NCBI RefSeq assembly: GCF_002127325.2
Contig: NC_035436.2
Coordinates: 113,896,088-113,960,087, forward strand
Source: Helianthus annuus
Lineage: Eukaryota > Streptophyta > Magnoliopsida > Asterales > Asteraceae
Direction of reading: 5' to 3'
DNA length: 64,000 bases
In this document: one piece after another, positions 12,924-23,706 of the stretch
Position numbering within the stretch: the first letter of the stretch is position 1
Layout: each line of letters starts with the position of its first letter
Position numbers and translations under genes: made by a program
Notes under the pieces: generated by a model
What the model saw: the letters and a program-made list of their open reading frames with translations, nothing else
What the model was told of the DNA's origin: nothing
Database searches by the model: none

Positions 12924-13589
12924 CCCACCTGTCACATCATTTGTGATGTGACAGCTCTCTCACTCGACCAGCCGCACTCAAGACTTCTTTCTCTTGATTT
13001 CTCGCAATTCTTGTAAGTTTTCAACCTAAATCTTGTACTTCTATGATCTACACACACTTCTTCATCATCTTCACCTTCGAATCTTAACTTTTAACTGTGA
13101 AATCGGTGGATTTGAGGTGTTCTAGGATGATGTCATCATGGAGTTCTTATGAACTTCAAGTTTTGGCCTCATTCCACTAAGTACAACCCAGATCTGAAGG
13201 ATTTCCACATGATTAAACAATGTTTTTTCGCATAGATCTACACATATTCATGGTTAAAAGGATTGAAAGATGGTTTTCCAACTTTCTTTCAACTCTTTTA
13301 CACTCAATGCACTCAAAACCGATAGAATCGGAGCTTGTACAGACCTTCTACTCTTCCTTAGTGATGTGTTGGTTCAAGATCTGATTTCTACCAACGAGAC
13401 AACCAATTTTGGGATTAACATGAACAACCGTCGAGGAATAGTCAACAGGTCGGACTAGGGTGATTCCTGTTCGATCGAACGACTTGGGACTTAATGGAGT
13501 TCCATTGTTTAGTACGTTGTCATACTGTCTCGAGCAAACTGCAAAATTTTCACAAATAATCAAGTTCAAGACGATCAGGATCGTTGGGA

Positions 13590-14130
13590 CGGATTGCCAC
13601 CCGATCGGATTGCCATCCGACCAAACAACTATCCGATCGGGTTGCACTTGGTTCCACACTTAAAGTTTTTATTCAAGGATCTGAACGTCGAACGAATTGT
13701 CGTCCGATCGGATAGCCATCCAATCGAACGACCATCCGACCACGTGACATATGGAACTTCGACACTTAATCATTTTCATAATTTTCAAAGATCATCAGTA
13801 ACTAACGGATTGCCAACCGATCGGATAGCCATCCGATAGAGTGACAATCCTGCTGTGAACTTGTTCTCACTAAGTGTCCTGCCAATCGAATCGCTATCCG
13901 ATCGAATGACCGTTCGATCGATCGACCTGAAGGGTAGAGATACTTCTCTGTTTTCAAAATGCTACAAAAAAACTTCAAAGTCATCATACACAAACACATC
14001 CTTACCATTACCAAACGAATGTCAATCCAATCGAATGGCCATCCGATCGGATGACCATCCGAACGGATTGACATCCAAGCAAATGGTCAACCGATCGGAT
14101 AGCCATCCGATTGGATTGCCACTCGATACT
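13590..14130 (+). repeat. Array of CCGATCGGAT / GCCATCCGA words in LTR C
   Basis: At least seven loose copies of a motif like CCGATCGGATAGCCATCCGA occur near 13591, 13631, 13704, 13817, 13899, 14043 and 14091, with irregular spacing and point changes. The word is largely palindromic. An outlying copy sits at about 12849. Confidence 0.7.
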
Positions 14131-14971
14131 TAGTCACTTTTCACCGTTTAACGCGCCGCTCATCGCTTTTGCCATCGTTAACTGTTCAGGCTAATCTCTC
14201 AGCGCTCCCTTCAATCCAAGGCAGTGTTTACTTGTTAAACGCTATCTGTGAGTATACTCGAACCCTTTTTGCTTTTCACACTTTTGGGTGTTACATACGT
14301 TACTTATACTAAATCACAATCGACACACAACGCGACACTATTTATACGCTGACTGTTATTTCATGCTACGTGTTATTCGATGAATGCTTGTATGTTATGT
14401 TAACACGGTGATTATTGCCTGACACCTTAGCAATGATAGTACTATAGTTTGGACTCAGCACCTATCGTAGACAGGGGTTGTTAAGGGCTTTACTTCACGT
14501 GTCCCAGTGGGGATATGTGTTGCGCATTCTAAAACTCGCAGTCACGTCTGTGCATATTTCTCTGTCGATAACCTACTTTCCTTCACTTTGTACATGTTAC
14601 ATGCTGGTTATGTGTAAACGATTTCGAACTCTATTATACTATTAAACTTGTATGCTCACCTTTACACTATGTGTATTGACTTTATTTTAACGTATGTGAC
14701 ATGTGTTTGAGATGCTAGGATGTTGCTTACTTTCATGGAACCGAGTAGGAGAGTCTAGAAACAAAGACAATTTATTTGATTAAATCTGAGTTGTCGGGAC
14801 ATGTTTTGTTTTGAGAATATCTATGTCTGTAATAATTTAATTGCTTGGTAGGTTATGGTATGGGACATAATATTAACTATCCGGTAATTTAGTTGTTATG
14901 GAATTTCTCTTGACAATCTGTTTCGCTCAGTGCCAAGCCCCGATGTTTCCGTCGTCGGTTGCGGTGTGACA

Positions 14972-15672
14972 AATTGGTATCACAGCCATAACTATAGGGA
15001 ATTAGGCAAGACTCGACCTAGTCCGGGTCGTTGTCTTAGAAACGACCTAGTCTATAGTCTAAGTACCAACAGACCACCTTGTGCGAACCCGTTAGGGGTT
15101 ACGTACGAGCTTATTACCATTCCTCGATCGACTCGCACTTATGCTATACTATCACACTGCCTTTCCGAAGGCAGTCGCACTGCACTATTTTCGAAAATGA
15201 GCAAGTGATTGGATCGAGATTAGGTGTGAAAACCGCAAACTCTTGATTAAATCACTTGTTCAACCTGCATTTTTACTATAAACACGAGGAATTGCGTTGA
15301 ATCAGGAGTGAAATCCGTACTTCGATGCAGATTTCTCCTTCAAACTCGTGATTCTATCACACAAACAGGAATGTAGTCGTTAAGCTAGGGGTGAAACCCG
15401 AACCTTGATGACACGTTCCGCTCTCTATTTTTGGTTTTACAAAAACTCTCACCAAAGTCTTGATGGGTTCCAACGACTCGAGTTGCGCAAGTAACCGAAA
15501 GGATGCATGCCATTCACCGCGTGTCGGTGATAGAGCACAGTCTGTTAGGCCAAAACGCATACTTGTAATACAACTATTAGACAATTGCACTTTCATTTCT
15601 TTGACAAATTCCGTAATTCCTTACAACTATTAGACAATTACACTTTCATTTACACTACCATGTGTAATACAA
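14972..15672 (+). other. Primer-binding site and 5' leader after LTR C
   Basis: TGGTATCACAGC (14975-14986) differs by one base from the initiator-Met tRNA complement seen in D, E and F. The remaining leader has no convincing gag start. A 30-bp segment is duplicated at about 15572-15600 and 15623-15651. Element D begins at 15673. Confidence 0.65.
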
Positions 15673-18606
15673 TGTGACAACCCTCAAAATTTCATGTATT
15701 CCGTACAACTTCTTAATGACAATTGAAGTGCTTGATGACTGTGCTGAATCATTTAACTGCTTTCTGAATATCTGTGTTATACTTACATGTGCTTGGCAAC
15801 ATACTAGTCGTGTGCAGAAAAGTCATTAAATAGTCCTGTGTGTTTTCCTAAGTGTTAGAAATTAAAAGTGTTACAAAAACATATATAAAAGACACTTTAC
15901 GAGTTAATTAAGCACTTTAACGGAGCAACACCAAACCGAACAACCGGACTTTACCCGGAACATAAAAATATTGCCAAATACATAGTTTTTGTTTTTCTGA
16001 GCTAGTTAGGGTCCCCGAACACCCTAACACCCTTATATTAGTTAACACACTAATAACCCAACTAAACACCTTGAGAATCCAACTAAATGGTAACTAGTAT
16101 CATCACCACCCAACCCATACCCCCCCCCATGTTGACGGTTACAAGGAGGTGACCCACACCGTGTCTTTCTTTGATTATTTTATTATTATTGATGTTGGAT
16201 AAAGGGACATGATGTATGTTGGACAAAGAGTATACTTGGATTATAAATAAACACACAAGTTAGACATTTCATTTCACCAAACACTCACCACCAACAACTC
16301 TCTCCTTCCCTCTACACCACCTCACGGCCGCCACCATACCACCATACTACCACCACCATCAAGTCTTGTTCAACCATTTCTCGTACACACAAAGGTGCAA
16401 GCAGTCCCACAAACAAGCCTGGTGCTCTCGGAAGTTCAAGAACCACTCTAGTTTTCTTTTATCCACCACTTTTACGCCTTGTTTCTTCCCTAGCCTTGTG
16501 CTAGTAGTAAGTATTCTAAATCATCATCTTGCTCTTGTTTTTTGTGGTTATTAGATGATTAAATGTTGAGATGTTAAAGAACACCCATGAACATAAACTA
16601 AAGTCTTGAACATATGGAATCATCATCTAGACATACTAGTTCATGTTTAAGAGCATGAACTAGTAGGATGTAAAAGTAAGAAGGATAAAAGATGATGCAT
16701 TCATCCTTTTATAAGTCTTGAACTTGAGTAAACATAAATTTTATTGTAAAATGAAGTTGTAAACTTGTAGATCTAAAGATCTACAAGTGGTTTTTCGGAA
16801 GAACACGTGAAAAATACTAGTTTTCTCATAACCCGGATCTTGTATGAAAGAAGCACATTTATAGTAACTAAACAAGTGTGTAAACACTTATGTAACAAGG
16901 AAATTTCATAAAGAAATATTTTTGTGAATCTTGACATGAAGTTGTGAAACTCCAAGTTCTTCAAAAATAAAGTTTTCAAGAAACTAAACTTATTTTTAAA
17001 GGTAACAAGACCTACTAAACATATTAGTAATTTACTACATATTTTTACAAAACTTCCAAGTTCATGAGTTTGTGATTTAGTCTCATTTTGACAAGATTAG
17101 TGATTAAATATTGTATATGTTGTTGGTTGGTAAATTGTTTGAATGATTTTTACAAAAGAAAATGATATGCTAAAAGCATGGACACCTCCATTTACAGAGG
17201 AAACTCTGGCGAAATTTTTCTAGAAATACGACACTTAGAAATATTTTTCTAACAAATGTGTACAAATATATTTTTAAAGGTTATTTTCGTAAATAAACTT
17301 CGCCATGATTTTTATTACAAAATACCAAGTGCCGGAGGTTGATTTTCGTAAATAAAATTTGGATAAATATATATATTTTGAATATATATCTTATACTAGA
17401 ACACTTGTGTGGATACTTGTTTATTTGTGAGATAGTTATATTATATTAGAGTAAAATAATATAACTAGATAATATGTCTTGACATTTAAATAATGTGGGT
17501 TGTGGTAGAAAGTAATGAGTAAACAAACAGTACGTATGATACGTGATATGCATGAGAAACTGATTGTTATGTGTACCTCGTTAGGACGTGCTTGATTTCC
17601 TGATTTACTTGAGTAATTAATCTAACCGAGCAAACCAAGGTGAGTTCACACACTTTCTAAGGCATGGGATTTCCCGGTGGTTGGGAATGGGTTAAAGAAC
17701 TTAAAATGGAATCTACATATCCTCCTTGGGTAGGATATGTACGGCCATCCTCCATAGGTAGGATGCCAATATTAATCCTGCGTATTCTCCTTGGGTAGAA
17801 CTACGTACGTTCATCCTCCTTGGGTAGGGCAACTACCTTAAAACTTACTAGACAAAACTCTATCATGAAGTCCCTCAATTTATATCGACTTAATCGCCGA
17901 GGCCAATGGCGAGCGGGTCATTAGTTAATAGCGCTATTAGGTTTAACAAACCTCACACCGTGCCAGTCGGACGGGTGTATACTAATGGACTATGGCAAAC
18001 TGTCAGTGATGATAGACACTGATATAGGGCACAACTTATTTGTGTTAGTAGTCGATATGGTATAGTCTAGTGGTTCACATGGGGAAGCCCCCACTTATCC
18101 TGGATATGGTTTGGGTAATAAAGAATGAACTGGTTACACATGCTTTCATCTACGGGGTAACCCCCACGGCAATTACGCTAACGAAAGGCAAACCACATTT
18201 TCAGAAACAACTTAAAACTAATCAACCAACCGTGAACTCACTCAACTTTGTTGTTGACTCGTTGTTACATGCCTTACAGGTCGTTAAATGCTTGGAGCTT
18301 GCACGAGGAAGGAGTCGTTGTGGGATACGGACTGTTATGTTCCATGCTTAATATTTAAATCCTTATGAACTTATTAAACTTACGCTTTGAACTTTAAACT
18401 TATAAACTATGGACTTATGTTTTTGGATTTACGTTTATGCTTCCGCTGATTAAACTAAACTTAGTTAACTAGCTTTGGTCACCAATCGTATTGTGGTTGA
18501 TTTTATTTATTTAATTACATTGTTCAATATGATTGGTGGCTCGATCCTGGTCATGTCACGCCTCCAAGCGGTAACGCTCCGCATGGTGGATTTTGGGGGT
18601 GTGACA
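15673..18606 (+). repeat. 5' LTR of element D
   Basis: It starts TGTGACAACCC and ends GGGTGTGACA next to the primer-binding site, 2934 bp. It aligns along its length with 23707-26320 plus 46001-46269. It has a TATA box (16242), a GTAAGT donor-like site (16507), repeats of the word CCTCCTTGGGTAGG (17718-17835), an AAG|GTGAGT site (17640) and an acceptor-like TTACAG ending at 18279. Confidence 0.9.
16242..16249 (+). promoter_or_regulatory. TATA box in 5' LTR of D
   Basis: TATAAATA is followed by a CA/CT-rich start region (16260-16350). This is the copy that would drive element transcription. The 3' LTR copy is at 24274. Confidence 0.6.
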
Positions 18607-18609
18607 GAT

Positions 18610-18621
18610 TGGTATCAGAGC
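18610..18621 (+). other. Primer-binding site of element D (initiator-Met tRNA)
   Basis: TGGTATCAGAGC begins three bases after the LTR. It is the exact complement expected for the 3' end of plant initiator methionine tRNA, used to prime minus-strand cDNA. Confidence 0.85.
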
Positions 18622-18918
18622 GATTGGTTATAGTGAATCTGATTTTAAAAAGGGAAAAGCTTTTTGATAAAACCAGACTATAACCTGTACAGTGCTCAAC
18701 GATCCACAACGATCCACAACGACGCTTCGCTCCACGTGCAAGACTCGACACAATAGGTGGTATGATCTATGTTATATTGTCGGTTAGATAGTTTACACTG
18801 TGCATTAGTTAACGTGATAATTGCTATTTGAACCTTGTGTGCTTACTCTCTCATGTCGTCCCACACTTACGCACTTTCGCGACACTTTTCTCACTTATGT
18901 TGCTTCGTTGTGAAGATC

Positions 18919-20174
18919 ATGAACGGACGCGGAGGACGTATCAACCTAAGTGAAGCCCAGCTGACGGCTTTGATCAACGAACGAGTTGCTGAGGCACTTG
19001 CAGCTGTTCCTGCAGGAGGTATAACCTGCCATATCAACCCATCTTAGGACGTTTAGATCCTACCTTCGCAAACCAACCCTCATGCTTAACCTTGTCTTTT
19101 ATTCTCGCACAACAGGTCAACATGCTCAGCCTCCTGTGTGCACGTTCAAAACCTTGATGGATTGCCGACCTAGCACTTTCAGCGGCATAGAAGGAGCTGT
19201 AGGTCTTCTTCACTGGTTTGAGAAGTTCGAGTCTGTTTTCGAGATGTGTGAATGCCCTGAAGATCGTAGGGTGAAATATGCTACTGGAACACTCGAAGGT
19301 GCTGCGTTAACCTGGTGGAAGGCACAGGTTCAACTGCTTAGGTTGGCAGTTGCTAATGCCACCCCGTGGAACGGTTTCAAAGAACTAATCAAAGAAGAGT
19401 ACTGCAGTCGTGACGACATCCACAAGCTGGAGGTGGAATTTTTCAATTTGAAGATGACGGGGTCTGAGATCGAGGCATACACGAAGAGGTCAAATGAGCT
19501 AGCCATCCTGTGTCCTACTATGGTGGATCCTCCTGTCAAGCGTATCGAGCTGTACCTTAAGGGCTTGTTGCCAGAAATTCAAAGCCACGTAACCTCAGCT
19601 AATCTTGGCACCATTCAGCAAGTCGTCAAGTTGGCTCATCGTCTCACCGATCAGGCAGTTGAGCAGAATAGGCTGCCCAAGCGTATTAGTGCTACTACTT
19701 CTAATGCCCCCAATGATAATAAGCGCAAGTGGGATGGAAATTTGGGCAAGGGTTCTGCTTCAGCTCAATCCTAGCAGCGAAAGACAGACGAGTACAGGAG
19801 CCCCAGTCAGCAGTCTTCTGGGAATCAAGGTCAAGGTGGGTACAAGGGAAATCACCCTAAGTGCAGTCGATGTAATTTGCACCACAGCGGGCAGTCGTTG
19901 TCAGAGATGTCACAAGCTGGGTTATAAAGCCAAAGATTGCAGGAGCCCATGTCCTGCGAATCAGAATCGCCAACAACAATAAGCTCCACAGAACCACCAG
20001 CAGCAGCATCAGCAGGGCAATAAAGGATGCTTTCAGTGTGGCACTGAAGGCCACTTTAAGAGGAACTGCCCCCGGCTGAACCAAAATCAGAACAACAACC
20101 AAAGAAACAGAAACCACAATGGAAACAACAACGGAGGCAACAACGGAGGTAACAACAATGGCAATGGTGCCCAA
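18919..20174 (+). pseudogene. Broken gag of element D, with a 97-nt intron
   Basis: Gag forms the particle that packages element RNA. The start is the ATG at 18919 (context AGATCATG, shared with E). Exon 1 (18919-19018) encodes MNGRGGRINLSEAQLTALIN and 13 more residues. A GT-AG intron (19019-19115) interrupts a Gly codon in phase 1. Exon 2 begins GQHAQPP and carries the retrotransposon gag domain (TGTLEGAALTWW, FKELIKEEYC, IELYLKGLLPEIQSH). A TAG at 19772 cuts it, and a frameshift lies near 19890-19900. The first CCHC knuckle reads CQRCHKLGYKAKDC, with Tyr replacing the zinc-binding His. The second (about 20033) is intact. An Asn/Gly-rich linker follows. Without splicing, the first ATG frame ends at 19045-19047. 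Confidence 0.85.
19019..19115 (+). other. Predicted gag intron of element D
   Basis: It runs from GGAG|GTATAA to CACAACAG|GT, with a T-rich stretch before the acceptor. Removal joins codons in phase 1 (G+GT = Gly) and links the ATG exon to the gag domain frame. The position and phase match E and F. Confidence 0.75.
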
Positions 20175-23100
20175 GGTCGGGTGTTCGTGATTGGTTAGGG
20201 TGAAGCAAGGAACGATCCCAACGTTGTGATGGGTAAGTTTCTTCTGGATGATTTCTTTGTTACTGTTTTATTTGATTCGGGTGCTGATACTAGCTACGTG
20301 TCCTTAAAAGTTAGTCAGATGCTTAAGCGTACTCCAACACCTTTGAACACCAAGCACATCGTAGAGTTAGAAATGGTAAAAGTTTAGAGGCTACACATGT
20401 AGTTAAGGGTTGCAAGCTTGTCCTTGCCGATCAGACCTTTTCTATCGACCTCATTCCTATCGTTCTGGGTAGTTTTGACGTTGTCATTGGGATGGATTGG
20501 TTATCTCAACACCAAGCGGAGATTATTTGCAAGGAGAAAATCGTCCGTATCCCTCGTTCTGATAAAGAACCCCTCGTGATTCGTGGCGACAAGAGTGGTG
20601 CTGTTGTAGGCATCATCTCTTTCCTTAAGGCCCAGAAGTGTTTACGAAAGGGCCACACCGCTATCCTAGCCCTCGTTTCTGATGCATCCTTAGAAGAAAA
20701 GAAGATAGAAGACATTCCTATTGTGCGCGACTTTCCCGAGGTATTTCCTGAGGAATTACCTGGTCTTCCGCCTCATCGCCAAGTTGAATTTCAAATCGAG
20801 CTATCTCCTGGAGCAGCACCCATAGCTCGAGCACCCTATCATCTAGCTCCATCAGAACTTGAAGAACTGTCCACACAACTACAAGAACTCTTGGAAAAGG
20901 GTTTCATACGTCCTAGCTCTTCGCCTTGGGGAGCTCCGGTGTTATTCGTGAAGAAGAAGGACGGTACTTTCAGAATGTGTATTGACTACCGCGAACTCAA
21001 CAAGGTGACCGTGAAGAATCGTTATCCTCTTCCACGCATTGACGACTTATTCGACCAGTTGCAAGGGTCGAGTTTCTATTCTAAGATTGACCTAAGGTCA
21101 GGCTACCATCAGCTGAGAGTCCGAGAGGAGGACGTCTCCAAGACAGCATTCAGAACTCGTTACGGCCATTACGAGTTTCTGGTTATGCCTTTCGGATTAA
21201 CGAACGCACCAGCGGTCTTCATGGATCTCATGAACCGAGTGTGCAAGCCTTACCTGGATAGGTTTGTCATAGTGTTCATCGACGACATCCTGATTTATTC
21301 TAAGAGTCAGGAGGAACACGAGCAACATCTGAGGCTTATTCTGGAACTTCTTCGAAAAGAGCAGTTGTATGCCAAGTTTTCGAAATGTGACTTCTGGCTT
21401 CGCGAAGTCCATTTTCTAGGCCATGTGGTAAACAAGGATGGGATTCATGTAGATCCATCCAAGGTTGACTCGATCAAGAACTGGCCTGCACCCCGCACAC
21501 CAACAGAAATCTGCCAATTCTTGGGTTTGGCCGGATATTACAGAAGGTTTATCAAAGATTTCTCCAAGATTGTGCAACCTCTCACCACGCTGAATCAGAA
21601 GGGTGTCACCTATCGTTGGGGTGATGCACAGGAGTCCGCATTTCAGCACCTGAAAGATAGACTTTGTAGCGCGCCTATCTTCTCATTGCCCGAAGGCACA
21701 GATGATTTTGTGGTTTATTGCGACGTTTCCATCCAAGGACTTGGTTACGTGTTGATGCAACGTGACAAGGTCATTGCTTACGCATCACGCCTACTTAAGG
21801 TTCACAAAAGGAACTACACTACTCACGACCTGGAATTGGGAGCAGTTGTTTTCGCGCTTAAGATATGGAGACATTACCTGTACGGCATCAAGTGCACCAT
21901 TTACACCGATCACAGGAGTCTCGAGCATATCTTCAAGCAAAAGGAATTGAACATGCGACAACGCCGATGGGTCGAACTTTTGAACGATTATGAATACGCT
22001 ATCAAGTACCACCCGGGCAAGCCCAATGTTGTGGTCGACGCCCTCAGTCGAAAGGATACTATACCCAAGCGTGTACGTGCGTTACAGCTTACCATCCAAT
22101 CTAATCTTCCCGCTCAGATTCGCGATGCTCAGGTTGAAGCATTGAAGGCAGAGAACATTAGGGTTGAGTCCTTACGAGGATCGAGACAACGACTAGAACA
22201 AAAGGAAAACGGCGCCTACTATGTTAACAGATGCATCTGGGTTCCACTTTATGGAAATTTACACGAGCTTTTAATGGATGAAGCACATAAGTCTCGTTAT
22301 TCAGTACATCCTGGTTTGGATAAGATGTACAACGATCTAATGACTACATATTGGTGGCCTGGTATGAAAGCCAGCATAGCAACCTACGTCAGTAAATGCT
22401 TGACTTGTGCTAGGGTCAAGGTCGAATACTAGAAACCATCAGGCCCACTTCAACATCCAGAGATACCTAAATGGAAATGTGAGCAAATTTCCATGGATTT
22501 CGTTACTGGCCTGCCTAGATCTCAACGCGGTAATGATACCATTTGGGTAATCGTGGATCGACTGACCAAGTCTGTACATTTTCTGGCCATCAAGGAAACG
22601 GATAAGTTTTCTACTCTAGCAGACATCTACCTAAAAGAAGTGGTATCAAGGCACGGAGTGTCAACCTCCATCATTTCTGATCGTGACGCGCGTTTTACCT
22701 CTGAACTTTGGCAAGCTATGCACAAGTCTTTCGGCTCACGTTTAGATATGAGCACCGCTTATCACCCACAGACGGATGGGCAATCTGAACGCACCATCCA
22801 AACCCTCGAGGACATGCTTAGGGCATGCGTAATCGACTTTGGTAACGGCTGGGAAAAGCATCTCCCGCTAGTGGAGTTTTCGTACAACAGCACTTACCAC
22901 ACCAGCATCCAGGCCGCTCCGTTCGAGGCATTGTATGGACGGAAGTGCCGATCACCTCTCTGTTGGGCAAAAGTTGGTGATAGTCAAATCAGTGGTCCAG
23001 AACTCGTAGTAGATACAACCGAGAAGATTGCTCAGATACGATAACGAATGGCGGCAGCCCGTAACCGTCAGAAAAGCTATGCTGATAAGCGAAGAAAGCC

Positions 23101-23575
23101 ACTCGAGTTCCAGGTTGGGGATCGGATGCTACTCAAAGTCTCACCTTGGAAAGGTGTAGTTCGTTTTGGCAAACGAGGCAAGCTCAATCCGCGTTATGTC
23201 GGACCATTCGAAATCATTGAGAAAATCGTCAAAGTCGCCTACAGGTTGGATCTACCTGAAGAACTCAGCGGAGTTCACAATGTTTTCCACATGTCAAATC
23301 TGAAGAAGTGTCTGTCAGATGAGACCCTCATAGTTCCTCTCAAGGAGCTCACTATCGACGACCAGCTGCGATTCGTCGAAGAACCAGTAGAGATTACAGA
23401 CCAGGATGTTAAGATTCTTAAGCGCACCAGGATACCTCTCGTCCGAGTCCGTTGGGATTCCCGTCGTGGCCCAGAGTATACCTGGGAACGAGAAGACCAA
23501 ATGAAACTCAAGTATCCCCAGCTGTTTAAGAAAAGTGCAACCACTACTGAGACTGAAGCTACTGCAGAATTTTGA
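20175..23575 (+). pseudogene. Broken pol of element D (protease-RT-RNase H-integrase)
   Basis: The protease frame carries TAG at 20196 (a Gln position before GEARND), DSGADTSYVSL at 20274, and then a frameshift near 20367-20385. From 20492 one long frame covers the [11 protein letters not shown] flap, the reverse transcriptase ([19 protein letters not shown]; intact FIDD) and RNase H (VVYCDVS, where the usual motif ends in DAS). It also covers the connection and the integrase zinc region, to a TAG at 22430 (a Gln position). The integrase core ([27 protein letters not shown]) continues to a TAA at 23042 (a Gln position). The C-terminal chromodomain-like region ends at a TGA (23573) that replaces the Arg of the FRDEIP seen in E and F. 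The RT and IN catalytic residues are intact, but the chain is not. Confidence 0.9.
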
Positions 23576-23706
23576 GACGAAATTCCAAACCAAGAGGGGG
23601 ATAATGTGACACCCCAGGAAAATTAGGAAACCAACGCAACTTAACTAGCTTCCTCAGTAACCACGTGCTAAATTTCGGGACGAAATTTTCTTAAAAGGGG
23701 GGAGAA
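23566..23706 (+). other. Duplicated 3' module and polypurine tract of element D
   Basis: A first stem-loop-like block, a purine run and TGTGACACCCC occur at about 23566-23617. A second set follows: AAATTTCG-GGA-CGAAATTT (23670-23688), AAAAGGGGGGAGAA (23693-23706), then the LTR. Only the second tract borders the LTR. The first looks like a displaced copy of the same junction. Confidence 0.75.

Larger units (their letters stand above)
12313..14971 (+). repeat. LTR of element C
   Basis: It starts TGTAACACCC after the purine tract and ends GGTGTGACA before a primer-binding site. Its U3 holds many TCGC/CGCA words (12525-12800), then a TATA box (12916), a strong donor-like GTAAGT at 13013 and an array of CCGATCGG words (to 14130). 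A donor-like GTGAGTA lies at 14248 and an acceptor-like GCTCAG ends at 14930. The open frames inside it are by-products of the word array. Confidence 0.8.
11021..15672 (+). mobile_element. Element C: integrase end, LTR, then primer site and leader
   Basis: The order is integrase 3' portion, polypurine tract, one LTR of 2659 bp (12313-14971), a primer-binding site and about 690 bp of leader, where element D begins. A simple 3' LTR would be followed by flanking DNA, not by a primer site. So this LTR is shared by two element bodies, as expected from LTR-LTR recombination between tandem copies or in a circular intermediate. No gag is reached before D starts. Confidence 0.75.

Noticed and set aside
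13348..14133. Several overlapping ORFs on both strands rich in Arg, Ser, Ile and Asp
   Set aside because: These arise from palindromic CCGATCGG words in LTR C, which stay open in many frames on both strands.
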